A stretch of DNA of 64,000 nucleotides, taken from the NCBI RefSeq assembly GCF_000720765.1, contig NZ_JODC01000011.1:310001-374000 (forward strand), in the 5' to 3' direction. The position numbers were made by a program, and so were the translations under genes. Positions 26,845 through 35,762 of this stretch are shown here, one piece after another (the first letter of the stretch is position 1; the number at the start of each line of letters is the position of its first letter). Under the pieces are notes generated by a model that saw only the letters and a list, made by a program, of their open reading frames with translations, ran no database searches and was not told where the DNA came from. The DNA comes from Streptomyces sp. NRRL S-646 (GTDB taxonomy: Bacteria; Actinomycetota; Actinomycetes; Streptomycetales; Streptomycetaceae).

Positions 26845-26858
26845 GTGACTCAAGTCAC
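26845..26858. promoter_or_regulatory. palindrome in cdgB / flavin reductase divergent region
   Basis: GTGACT-CA-AGTCAC is a perfect inverted repeat 16 bases beyond the BldD-type box. Its half-site spacing is one base short of the BldD pattern, so another dimeric regulator may use it. The rest of the 304-base intergenic region shows nothing else clear. Confidence 0.45.
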
Positions 26859-27017
26859 TACCAAAGATGAACAATTGAGTGGTCTTTCTGTGTTTTCGCT
26901 GTGCATTTAGTCGACCGTTCGTCAGAGAACTCCGTCGGTGGTCCTAGGTCGTCCTGGGTCCGGTATCGGCCTGGGGCCCGATGCGCCCCGCGCAGGCCGG
27001 ACACTAGCGTCTCGGGC

Positions 27018-27602
27018 GTGCCGAACACTCCCGCTGCCACGTTCCCGATCACTGCCCCGCCCGCCTCCGGGCATGCTGAGGGGGTGAGCAACGAGGAGTT
27101 CCGTGCCGCCATGTCCCGGCTGGCCGCCGGTGTGGTCCTGGTGACCGCGCAGGAGCCGCCGCTCGACCCGGACGACCCGACGGCACCGGGCGGCGAGGAC
27201 GTCGGCATGACGGCGACCGCCTTCATGTCCGTCTCCCTCGACCCGCCCCTGGTCCTGGTCAGCCTGCGCGAGGGCTCCCGCATGGACGACCTGCTCGACG
27301 AGCAGCCCATGTGGGCGGTCTCCGTCCTCTCCGAGAGCCAGCGCCACATCGCCGGCCGCTTCGCCATGAAGGGCCGCATCAGCGACCGCCTGCTCTTCGA
27401 GGACATCCCCTACGTCCGCGGCGAGGCCACCGGCGCCCCCCTGGTCGGCGGCGCCCTGGCCACCCTGGAGTGCCGCACGGAACAACGGGTCCGGGCCGGG
27501 GACCACACGCTGGTGATCGGCCGGGTGCTGACGGCGGGGGTGCCGAGCGCGGACGGGGGCCCGCTGGCGTATTTCCGGGGGCGGTATCGGCAGTTGGGGT
27601 GA
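27018..27602 (+). CDS. flavin reductase-like FMN-binding protein
   Basis: 194 residues, split-barrel FMN-binding fold: FRAAMSRLAAGVVLVTA, GMTATAFMSVSLDPPLVLVSL, and the late GDHTLVIGRVLTAG with a final YFRGRY. Such proteins supply reduced flavin to monooxygenases or act as oxidoreductases. The GTG at 27018 lies eight bases after a -10-like TAGCGT, suggesting a leaderless mRNA; a GTG at 27084 would also keep the whole domain. The partner monooxygenase is not in the neighbourhood. Confidence 0.85.
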   Translation: MPNTPAATFPITAPPASGHAEGVSNEEFRAAMSRLAAGVVLVTAQEPPLDPDDPTAPGGEDVGMTATAFMSVSLDPPLVLVSLREGSRMDDLLDEQPMWAVSVLSESQRHIAGRFAMKGRISDRLLFEDIPYVRGEATGAPLVGGALATLECRTEQRVRAGDHTLVIGRVLTAGVPSADGGPLAYFRGRYRQLG

Positions 27603-27652
27603 GCAGGTAATTCCCGTGGCACGCGCGCGTGGGTGGCTTCTAGGGTGCGCGC

Positions 27653-28123
27653 ATGACGATCACCGGGCCCCACCTCGAAGAGATCACCTCGCGCAATCTC
27701 GACGCCGCCCTAGGCATCCGTGTCCGCCCCGACCAGGAGCACGCGGTCGAGCCGGTGGCGCATTCGCTGGCCGAGGCGTACGTCCGCCCCGCCGGGGTCG
27801 CCTGGCCGCGCCTGATCGTCGACGGTGACCGCCCCGTCGGCTTCCTGATGGCCTTCATCGACATCGACTGGCACCAGGACGGCACCGACTTCCGCTCCGG
27901 CCTGTGGCGCCTGAACATCGCCGCTGAGGAGCAGGGCCACGGATACGGCCGGTTCGCGGTCGAGTCCGTGGCCGCGGAGATCCGCCGCCGGGGCGGCAAG
28001 GAGTTGTACGTCACCTGGCACCCCGGCCCGGACGGCCCCGAGGGCTTCTACCTGGGGCTCGGCTTCCGTACGACCGGGGAGACGAGCGGCGGTCAGACGG
28101 TCGGGGTGCTGGATCTGTCCTAG
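27653..28123 (+). CDS. GNAT-family N-acetyltransferase
   Basis: 156 residues. RPVGFLMAFIDID, RLNIAAEEQGHGYGRFAV (acetyl-CoA loop QGHGYG) and FYLGLGFRTTGE mark a complete GNAT fold, similar to diamine/spermidine acetyltransferases. TAGGGT lies seven bases before the ATG, suggesting leaderless expression. It ends tail-to-tail with the sigma factor gene, overlapping by four bases. Confidence 0.85.
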   Translation: MTITGPHLEEITSRNLDAALGIRVRPDQEHAVEPVAHSLAEAYVRPAGVAWPRLIVDGDRPVGFLMAFIDIDWHQDGTDFRSGLWRLNIAAEEQGHGYGRFAVESVAAEIRRRGGKELYVTWHPGPDGPEGFYLGLGFRTTGETSGGQTVGVLDLS

Positions 28124-29016
28124 GGCCTGCCCTCGTCCACGAGGGTGACGCGCTGCTCCGCCACCCGCGCAGCGTCCAGCACGATGTCGATCACAGCAAT
28201 CCGCTCCCGCACAAAGGTGAAGGCCAGCGTCCGGTCCAGCCGCCCGTCGATGAACACCGCGAGCCCCGTGGCACCGTCGACCAGCGCAGGCCGCGACACG
28301 GCCGCGATGTGCCGGAAGCTCGACGCCCCCTTGGCGACGGCCTCCGCGCCCGTGGTCACACCGACCTCCGTGCGCGCAACCACATCCGGATCCAGCAGCT
28401 CGACCAGCGCCTCGAAGTCCCCCTCCCGAGCGGCCGCCAGAAACGCGTCCACGACCTCCCGCTGCTGCACCAGATCGGCATCGTGAGCCTCAGCACCCTG
28501 CACCCGCCGCCGCGCCCGACTGGCCAACTGCCGCGCCGCCACCGGGCTCCGCCCCACGATCTCCGCGACCTCCTCGTACGACACCGCGAACAGATCGTGC
28601 AGCACGAACGCCAGCCGCTCAGCAGGCGTCAACGTCTCGAGTACGACGAGCAGCGCGACGCCCACGGAGTCGGCGAGCAGCGCGTCCTGCTCGGGGTCGG
28701 CAGCGAAGGCATCCGCCACGCGCGCGGTGGCCGTACCGCTCTCCAACGGCTCCTCCGCGCGGGATTTGCGAGAGCGCAGCATGTCCAGACAGACCCGCCC
28801 GACCACGGTCGTGAGCCAGCCCCCGAGGTTGTCCACCCGCCGGGTGTCGCTGCGGCTCAGCCGGAACCACGCCTCCTGCACCGCGTCATCGGCCTCGGCG
28901 CTCGAACCGAGCATTCGGTAGGCGACGGCCCGCAGATGACTTCGGTGTGATTCGAATCGCCGGGCGAGAAATTCGTTGTCCGCCGAAGGGTCGTTCGGAA
29001 CTTCGCTTTCGCTCAT
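28120..29016 (-). CDS. ECF RNA polymerase sigma factor with SnoaL-like C-terminal domain
   Basis: 298 residues. Sigma region 2 (LRAVAYRMLGSSAEADDAVQEAWFRL) and region 4 (LTPAERLAFVLHDLFAVSYEEVAEIVG) are followed by a SnoaL-like extension (about 190-298), as in ECF41-type factors where that domain replaces an anti-sigma factor. The DGGGR and NPDKL motifs typical of ECF41 extensions are not visible, so it may belong to a related group. GGGGAG precedes the ATG at 29016. No COE-type partner gene is adjacent. Confidence 0.9.
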   Translation of the reverse strand: MSESEVPNDPSADNEFLARRFESHRSHLRAVAYRMLGSSAEADDAVQEAWFRLSRSDTRRVDNLGGWLTTVVGRVCLDMLRSRKSRAEEPLESGTATARVADAFAADPEQDALLADSVGVALLVVLETLTPAERLAFVLHDLFAVSYEEVAEIVGRSPVAARQLASRARRRVQGAEAHDADLVQQREVVDAFLAAAREGDFEALVELLDPDVVARTEVGVTTGAEAVAKGASSFRHIAAVSRPALVDGATGLAVFIDGRLDRTLAFTFVRERIAVIDIVLDAARVAEQRVTLVDEGRP

Positions 29017-29160
29017 CACCACAGCTCCCCGCTCACAGGTCCGTTGTCGGCTCTCACTGACATGACGGACCGGGTGGCGGGGATGTGACAGCGGGAAAGG
29101 GGATATGACAAAGGACGTTCTACGAATGCTTTCCGCGCCCGTCCTTACGAGCACTCGTCC

Positions 29161-29589
29161 TCAGGACCACTCCCGCCCGGACCGCCCCCGCTTCGTCTCG
29201 GAGCGCTGCTTCTTCTCCCGCAGCCGCCGCTCGTTGATCCCCCGGGGAATCCGGGTCGCCCGGCGCGGCTTGGGCGGCGGCGCGGTGGCCTCGGCGAGCA
29301 GGGCGGCGAGCCGTACGGCGGCGGTCTCGCGATTACGCCACTGGGACCGGTGCTCGGAGGCACGGACGACGACGACCCCGTCGACGAGCCGGCCGGCCAG
29401 CCGCTCCAGCGCCCGCTGCTTCCACACCTCGGGCAGGGCTTCGGTCTTCGCCAGGTCGAAGCGCAGCTCCACCTGTGAGTCACTGGTGTTGACGTGCTGT
29501 CCGCCCGGCCCCGAGGACCGCGAGAAACGCCAGTTGAGCTCGGCCTCGGGGAGCGAGACGGAGCCGCGGATGAGGTAGGGACCGGACAT
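29161..29589 (-). CDS. arfB: peptidyl-tRNA hydrolase ArfB (ribosome rescue)
   Basis: 142 residues. Releases peptide from stalled ribosomes without a stop codon. The catalytic GGQ lies in SSGPGGQHVNTSDSQVELRFD-like context near residue 28, and the basic tail (RRLREKKQRSETKRGR) is the part that enters the empty mRNA channel. This is the single-domain ArfB/YaeJ length, not a full release factor. MSGPYLIRG at 29589 is chosen; an in-frame ATG at 29598 is an alternative. It converges with no close partner. Confidence 0.9.
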   Translation of the reverse strand: MSGPYLIRGSVSLPEAELNWRFSRSSGPGGQHVNTSDSQVELRFDLAKTEALPEVWKQRALERLAGRLVDGVVVVRASEHRSQWRNRETAAVRLAALLAEATAPPPKPRRATRIPRGINERRLREKKQRSETKRGRSGREWS

Positions 29590-29771
29590 GCCCACCATGG
29601 TCTCGCGGCTGACCGGCACACGTCACGCGAATATCGTTCACCCGAAGTTCGGTAAAGAAAGTAAAGACACGTGGAACCTTCGGTGCCCCTCTTGGCGTTG
29701 GTAGGGGTAGCTGTAGCTTCAAGCCCGTACGTCGTACCGCCGTACGCAAACGAGGGAAAGGACTCCCAACC

Positions 29772-30347
29772 ATGGCTGTAAGCCTGTCCAAGGGTGGCAA
29801 CGTCTCGCTCACCAAGGAGGCTCCGGGCCTGACCGCCGTCACCGTGGGCCTCGGCTGGGACGTCCGCACCACCACCGGCACGGACTTCGACCTCGACGCC
29901 TCCGCGATCGCGGTCAACACTCAGGGCAAGGTCTTCTCGGACGCCCACTTCGTCTTCTTCAACAACAAGCAGACCCCGGACAACACCATCGTCCACACCG
30001 GTGACAACCGCACCGGCGAGGGCGAGGGCGACGACGAGGCGATCAACGTCAACCTGGCAGGCCTCCCGGCCGACATCGACAAGATCGTCTTCCCGGTCTC
30101 CATCTACGACGCGGAGAACCGCTCGCAGAACTTCGGCCAGGTCCGCAACGCCTACATCCGCATCATCAACCAGGCCGGCGGCGCCGAGATCGCCCGCTAC
30201 GACCTCTCGGAGGACGCGGCCACGGAGACGGCCATGGTCTTCGGCGAGCTCTACCGCAACGGCGCGGAGTGGAAGTTCCGCGCGGTCGGCCAGGGCTACG
30301 CCTCGGGCCTGGTGGGCATCGCGCAGGACTTCGGCGTGAACGTCTGA
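29772..30347 (+). CDS. terD: TerD-family stress protein
   Basis: 191 residues, a complete TerD domain with calcium-binding loops ([27 protein letters not shown]) and the ends [11 protein letters not shown] and DFGVNV. TerD proteins are linked to tellurite resistance and, in Streptomyces, to development and calcium-dependent stress response. AAAGGA precedes the ATG after a 150-base upstream region with a GTAC-rich inverted repeat. No other ter gene is adjacent. Confidence 0.93.
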   Translation: MAVSLSKGGNVSLTKEAPGLTAVTVGLGWDVRTTTGTDFDLDASAIAVNTQGKVFSDAHFVFFNNKQTPDNTIVHTGDNRTGEGEGDDEAINVNLAGLPADIDKIVFPVSIYDAENRSQNFGQVRNAYIRIINQAGGAEIARYDLSEDAATETAMVFGELYRNGAEWKFRAVGQGYASGLVGIAQDFGVNV

Positions 30348-30365
30348 CACGCGCTGCACTGAGCG

Positions 30366-30403
30366 GGAGCCCCTGGCTGCGGATTGCTGCGGCCGGGGGC
30401 TCC
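30366..30403 (+). terminator. terminator after terD
   Basis: GGAGCCCCTGGC pairs with GCCGGGGGCTCC around a 14-base loop, one weak pair. It begins 19 bases after the terD stop. Confidence 0.75.
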
Positions 30404-30663
30404 GGCGTTCGGCCAGTTCGCAGAGGCGTACGGCACGAAGGCCGTCCAAGCGGAGGGGCCGAAGGCCGGGCAAGGGCCGTCGATGTTCTTGGAGTCGCGG
30501 ACGCGGAAGAGGAGACCGCAGTTCCGTGAAGGATCTTGGGGCGGCCTGGCCTGACAGCGGTGGCGAGTAAAAGACTCGGCCCTGGTTCTCCGCGTGACTA
30601 CTGTGCAGCTGATAGATCGTTCACCGACGAGGGGGCCGAGCCGTGCTGACCACTTCGCACCCG
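30404..30663. other. non-coding stretch after terD
   Basis: 260 bases with no supported gene. Apart from the flanking terminator and leader hairpin I see no motif. The promoter of the hypothetical gene at 30710 probably lies toward its right end. Confidence 0.4.
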
Positions 30664-30703
30664 CCGTAGGTACCTCTGGAGAGCCCAGAGGGCCCTACGG
30701 AGG
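30664..30703 (+). promoter_or_regulatory. leader hairpin overlapping a ribosome-binding site
   Basis: CCGTAGG-TA-CCTCTGG-AGAGC-CCAGAGG-GC-CCTACGG folds into a two-part 14-bp stem. The 3' arm ends in CGG and runs directly into AGG, so the GGAGG ribosome-binding site of the gene at 30710 is partly inside the stem. It may control translation. Confidence 0.6.
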
Positions 30704-30709
30704 CTCTCG

Positions 30710-31069
30710 ATGTCCAGGACTGTTCGCACAATTCCCTGGCGACTCCGCGTCCGAGACGGCGCATCGGAGTCCATGTCCCTGTACGACCTGCGCTACACAC
30801 GCGCCGAATTGGCCCAGGCTGCCCGCGAAGGCCGTCGCCCCGTTCCAACGAAGACGCTGCGCCGGATCACCTCCTGGCAGCCGATGGTGCTCTACTGCAG
30901 GACAGGCTCATTCTCCGCCGAGATCGCTACGGCTGAAGGTCGGGCCCGGCTCCAGGGTCGGCTCGAAGCCCAACGGATCCGCGGACTGCACCACGCCGGC
31001 CACGACCTTGACGACGTAGACATCCCTCCGGTCCGCCACCGTCACGGTGAGCTCTGGCATGCCTGGTAG
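30710..31069 (+). CDS. hypothetical protein
   Basis: 119 residues, basic and helical, without signal peptide or membrane segment. GGAGG stands six bases before the ATG, which supports it being a real gene. Features are YDLRYTRAELAQAAREGRRPVP in the first half and a His-rich end (HHAGHDLDD, HRHGELWHAW). I do not recognise the family. Confidence 0.5.
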   Translation: MSRTVRTIPWRLRVRDGASESMSLYDLRYTRAELAQAAREGRRPVPTKTLRRITSWQPMVLYCRTGSFSAEIATAEGRARLQGRLEAQRIRGLHHAGHDLDDVDIPPVRHRHGELWHAW

Positions 31070-31129
31070 AGACAAAGCACCCAGGCCCGACGGGCACGTG
31101 CGAGCGCAGGAGGTGCATACGGCGGGGCG

Positions 31130-31594
31130 CTACCAGCCCATCGGCCGGTAGTAACCCAGCACCGCCGCCAACTGCGCAAACCACTCCCCCAGCTGTGCCC
31201 TCGGCTTCGCCTGGACCACGCACTCGTAGAACTGGCCGCTCGGCAGCACCACCGCCACCATCAGCGCCTTGCCGTTCGGGCTCGCCTTGTAGTGGATGCT
31301 GCCGATCTCCTGCCAGGAGAACTCGATGGCCGCACCATGATCCTCGAAGGCGACGCCCGCGATGTCGACCACGATCGAGTTGTGGACGTCGACCGCCATG
31401 AACTCGGGCCCCTCGGCGGGCGGTTGGGCCGCGGTCGGGGCATACGCGCCTGCGCCCGGACCCGGGGCGGCGTACTGCGGCGGCGGCGGGCCGAAGCCGG
31501 CCGGAGCCGTGGCAGGTGGGTGCGGTGGCGGGGGCGGTGGCTGCTGACCGTACTGGGGCTGACTGCCGTACGGCGGCTGCGGTGGTGTCGTCAT
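31130..31594 (-). CDS. hypothetical protein with Pro-rich N-terminus
   Basis: 154 residues. The first 60 are a Pro/Gln/Tyr/Ala-rich flexible region. The remainder (MAVDVHNSIVVDIAGVAFEDHG ... IEFSWQEIGSIHYKA, YECVVQAKPRAQLGEWFAQL) has the strand pattern of a small PH-like or DUF domain seen in many Streptomyces proteins. No signal peptide. Function unknown. Confidence 0.65.
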   Translation of the reverse strand: MTTPPQPPYGSQPQYGQQPPPPPPHPPATAPAGFGPPPPQYAAPGPGAGAYAPTAAQPPAEGPEFMAVDVHNSIVVDIAGVAFEDHGAAIEFSWQEIGSIHYKASPNGKALMVAVVLPSGQFYECVVQAKPRAQLGEWFAQLAAVLGYYRPMGW

Positions 31595-31929
31595 CGTCTT
31601 CCGTCCCCCGGATCGTGGTGTGGCTGCCGGGAAATCTTCGCAGAACGCGCCGCACCGTCCGAGGTTCGTGCACTCGTCCACCTCGGGTGTGACGGATCAA
31701 CCGCCAACTGCGCTTACGTAGCAAGGAGTTGACCCGACCCCGCCCGTCCGGATAGCGGATCCCCAGCAACGGCTTTCGGATACAAACACGTAAAGTCTTG
31801 ACGGCGGCCTGTCAAACAGGCCGTTTCGGGTGTCACCCTCTCCTCGCTCGCCGCAACTCTGTGCCCCACCTGTGCCACGTCTATGTCACGTCTGTGCCTC
31901 CACCATGAGGCCGGCCCGAAGGAGACCGA
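31595..31929. promoter_or_regulatory. promoter region before M4 peptidase with hairpin
   Basis: 335 bases without a gene. CGGCCTGT-CAA-ACAGGCCG at 31805-31823 is a perfect 8-bp inverted repeat 107 bases before the peptidase GTG and could be an operator or leader hairpin. TTGACG lies just before it as a possible -35. Confidence 0.45.
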
Positions 31930-33564
31930 GTGAGACAGCAGACCCGCGCCACCCGCACCTCCCGCACCTCCCGCAAGAGCGCACTCCGCACCGCCGCCCT
32001 GATCGGCTCAGCAGCGATGGTCGTACTCGCCCTGCAGAACGGCGCCGCCACCGCGGCCCCCGCCCACGACAGCGGCGCCAACGCCCTTCCCCTCAGCGCC
32101 TCGGCTCGCGCCGCCGCCATCAAGTCCGCCCAGGAGGCGACCGGTTCCACGGCCCGGAAGCTCGGGCTCGGCGCCCAGGAAAAGCTCGTCGTGCAGGACG
32201 TCGTGAAGGACGCCGACGGCACCGTCCACACCCGCTACCAGCGCACCTACGCCGGTCTGCCCGTCCTCGGCGGCGACCTGGTCACCCATGTGACGAAGAG
32301 CGGCGCCCTCAAGGGCGTCAGCCGGGCGGCCAAGGCTCGAATATCCGTGGCTTCCACGGACGCCGCCGTCTCCGCAGCCGCCGCGAGGAAGACGGCTCTC
32401 GCGGGCACGCACTCCTCGACGGCCACCGCCCGCAAGGTCGTCTGGGCGGCCGGAGCCAAGCCCGTCCTCGCCTACGAGTCCGTCGTCAAGGGGCTGCAGG
32501 ACGACGGTACGCCGAGCGAGCTGCACGTCATCACGGACGCCACCACCGGCAAGAAGATCTACGAGTACCAGGCCGTCGACACCGGCACGGGCACCAGCGA
32601 GTACAGCGGCACGGTCGCCCTCGGCACCACGGCCTCCGGCTCCGGCGGCTACGACCTGATCGACGGCGGCCGCGGCGGCCACAAGACGTACGACCTGAAC
32701 GGCGGTACGTCCGGCACCGGCACCCTCTTCCACGACGCCGACGACACCTGGGGCGACGGCACCCCGGCCAACCGCCAGACCGCCGGCGTCGACGCGGCCT
32801 ACGGCGCCGCCGTGACCTGGGACTTCTACAAATCCGCGTTCAACCGCAACGGCATCGCGGGCGACGGCAAGGCCGCCTACTCCCGGGTCCACTACGGCAA
32901 CGCATACGTCAACGCCTTCTGGGACGACAGCTGCTTCTGCATGACGTACGGCGACGGGCAGGGCAACGTCAAGCCGCTGACCTCGCTCGACGTCGCCGGA
33001 CACGAGATGAGCCACGGGCTGACCGCCGCCACAGCGGGCCTGAAGTACAGCCGGGAGTCCGGCGGGCTCAACGAAGCCACCTCCGACATCTTCGGCACCT
33101 CGGTGGAGTTCTTCGCGAACAACTCCTCCGACCCCGGTGACTACCTCATCGGCGAGAAGATCGACATCAACGGCAACGGCACCCCGCTGCGCTACATGGA
33201 CAAGCCCAGCAAGGACGGCAGCTCGGCGGACTACTGGTCGCGCAACGTCGGCCGCCTCGACGTCCACAACTCCTCGGGCGTCGCGAACCACTTCTTCTAC
33301 CTGCTGAGCGAGGGCAGCGGCGCGAAGACCATCAACGGGGTCTCCTACAACTCCCCGACGTACGACGGCTCGACGGTCACCGGCATCGGCCGCGCCAAGG
33401 CCGACCAGATCTGGTACAAGGCCCTGAGCACGTACTTCACCTCCTCGACCAACTACGCGGGCGCCCGCACCGCCACCCTCCAGGCGGCGAGCGACCTGTA
33501 CGGCGCGGGCAGCGCGGAGTACAACGCGGTGGCGGCAGCCTGGAAGGCCGTCAACGTCAACTGA
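31930..33564 (+). CDS. secreted M4 (thermolysin-family) neutral metallopeptidase
   Basis: 544 residues. A basic N-terminus and hydrophobic helix give a signal peptide ending near AATAAP. A FTP/PepSY propeptide follows to about 210, then the catalytic domain. Zinc ligands His358 and His362 with Glu359 are in HEMSH; Glu382 is in GLNEATSD; His446 in VHNSSGVAN is the transition-state residue. It degrades extracellular protein after propeptide removal. AAGGAG lies six bases before the GTG. It converges with the M1 peptidase gene. Confidence 0.94.
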   Translation: MRQQTRATRTSRTSRKSALRTAALIGSAAMVVLALQNGAATAAPAHDSGANALPLSASARAAAIKSAQEATGSTARKLGLGAQEKLVVQDVVKDADGTVHTRYQRTYAGLPVLGGDLVTHVTKSGALKGVSRAAKARISVASTDAAVSAAAARKTALAGTHSSTATARKVVWAAGAKPVLAYESVVKGLQDDGTPSELHVITDATTGKKIYEYQAVDTGTGTSEYSGTVALGTTASGSGGYDLIDGGRGGHKTYDLNGGTSGTGTLFHDADDTWGDGTPANRQTAGVDAAYGAAVTWDFYKSAFNRNGIAGDGKAAYSRVHYGNAYVNAFWDDSCFCMTYGDGQGNVKPLTSLDVAGHEMSHGLTAATAGLKYSRESGGLNEATSDIFGTSVEFFANNSSDPGDYLIGEKIDINGNGTPLRYMDKPSKDGSSADYWSRNVGRLDVHNSSGVANHFFYLLSEGSGAKTINGVSYNSPTYDGSTVTGIGRAKADQIWYKALSTYFTSSTNYAGARTATLQAASDLYGAGSAEYNAVAAAWKAVNVN

Positions 33565-33627
33565 CGTCCCGTTACGGGGACTCGACCGGCCGGATCATCC
33601 CTCTCGTGGCCTTCTCTCATGGCCTCC

Positions 33628-35067
33628 TCAGGGGTGGTCCGGCTTCCCTTCCCCGTAAAGCCAGTCCTTCCAGATCTCCTTGAAGTCCTTGTCCGGTGCC
33701 TTCTTCTCGACGTACGCCGTGAAGTCGTCGGTGTCCGCATTTCCGTGGCGGTGGGTGGCTGCCCAGCCCTGGATGATGTCGTAGAAGGTGTCGTCGCCGA
33801 CGGCCTGCCGGATCTTGTGCAGGACCATCGCGCCGCGCTCGTAGACGGGGCTGTCGGAGATGTGCGCGGCGCTGCTCGGCTCGGCCGGCGGGTACGCCCA
33901 GATCTCCTTGTCGCCGTCCTTGTAGCGGGATTCGAAGGTCTGCTGGCAGGTGTCTCCGCCGTGGTCCTCGTCCCACAGCCACTCCGCGTACGTGGCGAAG
34001 CCCTCGTTGAGCCACATGTCCCGCCAGCTCTTCGGCGTGACGGAGTCGCCGTACCACTGGTGGGCGAGTTCGTGGACGAGGGTCCCGGTGTCGGGGGCGC
34101 CGGGGAAGACGGGCCGGTTCTGGGTCTCCAGGGCGTATCCGGCGTCGTCCGGGCGGTCGACGATCGCTCCGGTGGAGGAGAAGGGGTACGGCCCGAAGTT
34201 GTACTCCTCCCACTCGATGATCTCGGGGAGCTTCGCGAGCACCTTCCGGCTCGCCTTCGCCTGGGTCGGGTCGACGGCGACGTACACGGGCAGGTGCCTG
34301 CTGCCGATGGTGTAGCGGCTGATGTCGTAGTGGCCGATGGCGAGGGTGGCGAGGTAGGTGGCCATCGGTTCGGCGGTGTGCCAGGTGAAGGTCGTACGGC
34401 CTCTGCTGCTGGTCTCGCCCGTCAGCTCCCCGTTGGAGACGGCCTGCAGGCCCTTCGGCACCGTGATGTCGATGTTGTACGACGCCTTGTCGGAGGGGTG
34501 GTCGTTGCCGGGGAACCACGCCATGGAGCCGATGGGTTCGCCGAGCGCGAGCGCGCCGTCGGCGGTGCGCAGCCAGCCCTCCTCGGACTCGTCGGGGTCG
34601 GTGATGGTCACCGGGCTGCCGGAGTAGCGGACGGTGACGCGGAAGGTCTCCTCGTCGCGGAGGTCGTCGTGCGGGCGGACGGTGAGCTCCTGCCCGGTGC
34701 GGTTCCAGCGGGCGCGTCTGCCCTCCACGGTGACCTCGTCGACGTGCAGCCCCTTGAGGTCGAGGTCGAAGGCGGAGAGGTCCTGGGTGGCGCGGGCGGT
34801 GATGGTCGCGGTGCCGGTGAGGCGGTGCCCGCCGGCGGGGTCGTAGGCCAGCTTCAGGTCGTAGTGGCTGACGTCGTATCCGCCGTTGCCCGCCTTCGGG
34901 AAGTACGGGTCACGGAGGCCGGAGCCGCCCGGCGTGCCGTGGACACCGCCGCCGCACGCGCTCAGAGCCGGCGCCAGGAGAACGGCGAGGGCGCAGAGAA
35001 CTGCGGGGGCCCGGCGGACCATGGGGGCGCGGCGGGCTGCGGGGGCGACGGGTACGGGTCTGGGCAC
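33628..35067 (-). CDS. M1-family metallopeptidase lipoprotein
   Basis: About 479 residues. A lipobox (LSAC) follows a hydrophobic helix, so it is a secreted, lipid-anchored enzyme. The M1 set is present: ALETQN (exopeptidase-type motif, altered from GxMEN), HELAHQW and NEGFATYAEW 18 residues later for zinc binding. Likely an aminopeptidase. The GTG at 35067 lies seven bases after TAGGAT and fits a leaderless mRNA; ATGs at 35097, 35115 (good ribosome-binding site but overlapping the divergent gene) and 35022 are alternatives. Confidence 0.9.
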   Translation of the reverse strand: MPRPVPVAPAARRAPMVRRAPAVLCALAVLLAPALSACGGGVHGTPGGSGLRDPYFPKAGNGGYDVSHYDLKLAYDPAGGHRLTGTATITARATQDLSAFDLDLKGLHVDEVTVEGRRARWNRTGQELTVRPHDDLRDEETFRVTVRYSGSPVTITDPDESEEGWLRTADGALALGEPIGSMAWFPGNDHPSDKASYNIDITVPKGLQAVSNGELTGETSSRGRTTFTWHTAEPMATYLATLAIGHYDISRYTIGSRHLPVYVAVDPTQAKASRKVLAKLPEIIEWEEYNFGPYPFSSTGAIVDRPDDAGYALETQNRPVFPGAPDTGTLVHELAHQWYGDSVTPKSWRDMWLNEGFATYAEWLWDEDHGGDTCQQTFESRYKDGDKEIWAYPPAEPSSAAHISDSPVYERGAMVLHKIRQAVGDDTFYDIIQGWAATHRHGNADTDDFTAYVEKKAPDKDFKEIWKDWLYGEGKPDHP

Positions 35068-35104
35068 GCCGGTGATCCTATGGCGGCGTGACACCATCTC
35101 GTAC

Positions 35105-35605
35105 GTGCTCGACATCGGCTACGCCCTCTCCAACCGTTTCCCGGACCCCCCGCAGACGGACTACCGCCGCGCGGACGTCCATGCGCTGCGGCACGACCTG
35201 TTCTGCGGCGATGTCTACCTCGCCGACACCAAGGCGGACCGGGAACTGTCCACAGCCTGGGGATGGGTGCCGGTGCTCGACTTCGCGTGGGCGCTGTGCG
35301 ACATCGTGGAACGCATCGACCGCGACCCGGCGGGGTCCCGCGCGTCCCGGCCCCAGCACGCCGAACTCGACTTCACCGAGTCGACCGACCGCATGCTCTT
35401 CGAGCGGCGCTTCGGATGGGTGGATGTGGAGGCCGACTGGATGCCGGCGGAGGAACCGCCGCTCAGCTTCTCCCACAGTGAGCTGCGGCGTGAGGCGCGG
35501 GACTTTCTGCACGATCTGATTGCCGACCTGGTCGACCTTCATGAGGACCTTGCGGAGAACCCGGCGATCTGGACATTGCAGGCCCGTTTTCCCAGGCTCC
35601 CGTGA
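35105..35605 (+). CDS. hypothetical protein, conserved acidic
   Basis: 166 residues from a GTG (LDIGYALSNRFPDPPQTDYRR-like start). Acidic, with many aromatic residues (WGWVPVLDFAWALCD, RRFGWVDVEADWMP) and a helical C-terminus. No signal or membrane segment. It resembles an immunity- or DUF-type protein that recurs in Streptomyces, but I cannot name it. The start lies 38 bases from the divergent peptidase start. Confidence 0.65.
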   Translation: MLDIGYALSNRFPDPPQTDYRRADVHALRHDLFCGDVYLADTKADRELSTAWGWVPVLDFAWALCDIVERIDRDPAGSRASRPQHAELDFTESTDRMLFERRFGWVDVEADWMPAEEPPLSFSHSELRREARDFLHDLIADLVDLHEDLAENPAIWTLQARFPRLP

Positions 35606-35619
35606 GTTGGCGCGACCCT

Positions 35620-35725
35620 CCTGGGGGCTGCCGCCCCCAGACCCCCGCTTCGGCCTGAACGGCCTCGTCCTCAAACTCCCCCACTCTCGGCTTCGCTCGA
35701 GCGGGGGGACCCCCACGACAGGCTG
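35620..35725. repeat. dispersed repeat family 1, copy c
   Basis: CTGGGGGCTGCCGCCCCCAG followed by ACCCCCGCTTCGGCC and CCTCGTCCTCAAACTCCCCC, then a second hairpin (CTCTCGGCTTCGCTCGAG). The first two parts match the 18130 copy. It separates convergent genes and probably terminates both. Confidence 0.75.
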
Positions 35726-35762
35726 AAAAGACCAATCTCCGCCCGGCACCGAGAAGTCCCCC

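Noticed and set aside
26845..26858. Second BldD box before cdgB
   Set aside because: GTGAC and GTCAC are four bases apart, while BldD half-sites need five with a central C(A/T)G. Kept only as an unassigned palindrome.
29673..29699. SigR-type promoter (GGAAC ... GTT) before terD
   Set aside because: The spacer is 19 bases instead of 18 and the -35 ends in C, so the match is too weak to claim.
35022..35115. Overlapping divergent starts for the M1 peptidase (35115) and the hypothetical gene (35105)
   Set aside because: The longer peptidase start has a ribosome-binding site but puts both starts on top of each other. A leaderless GTG at 35067 with TAGGAT at the right distance explains the locus better.
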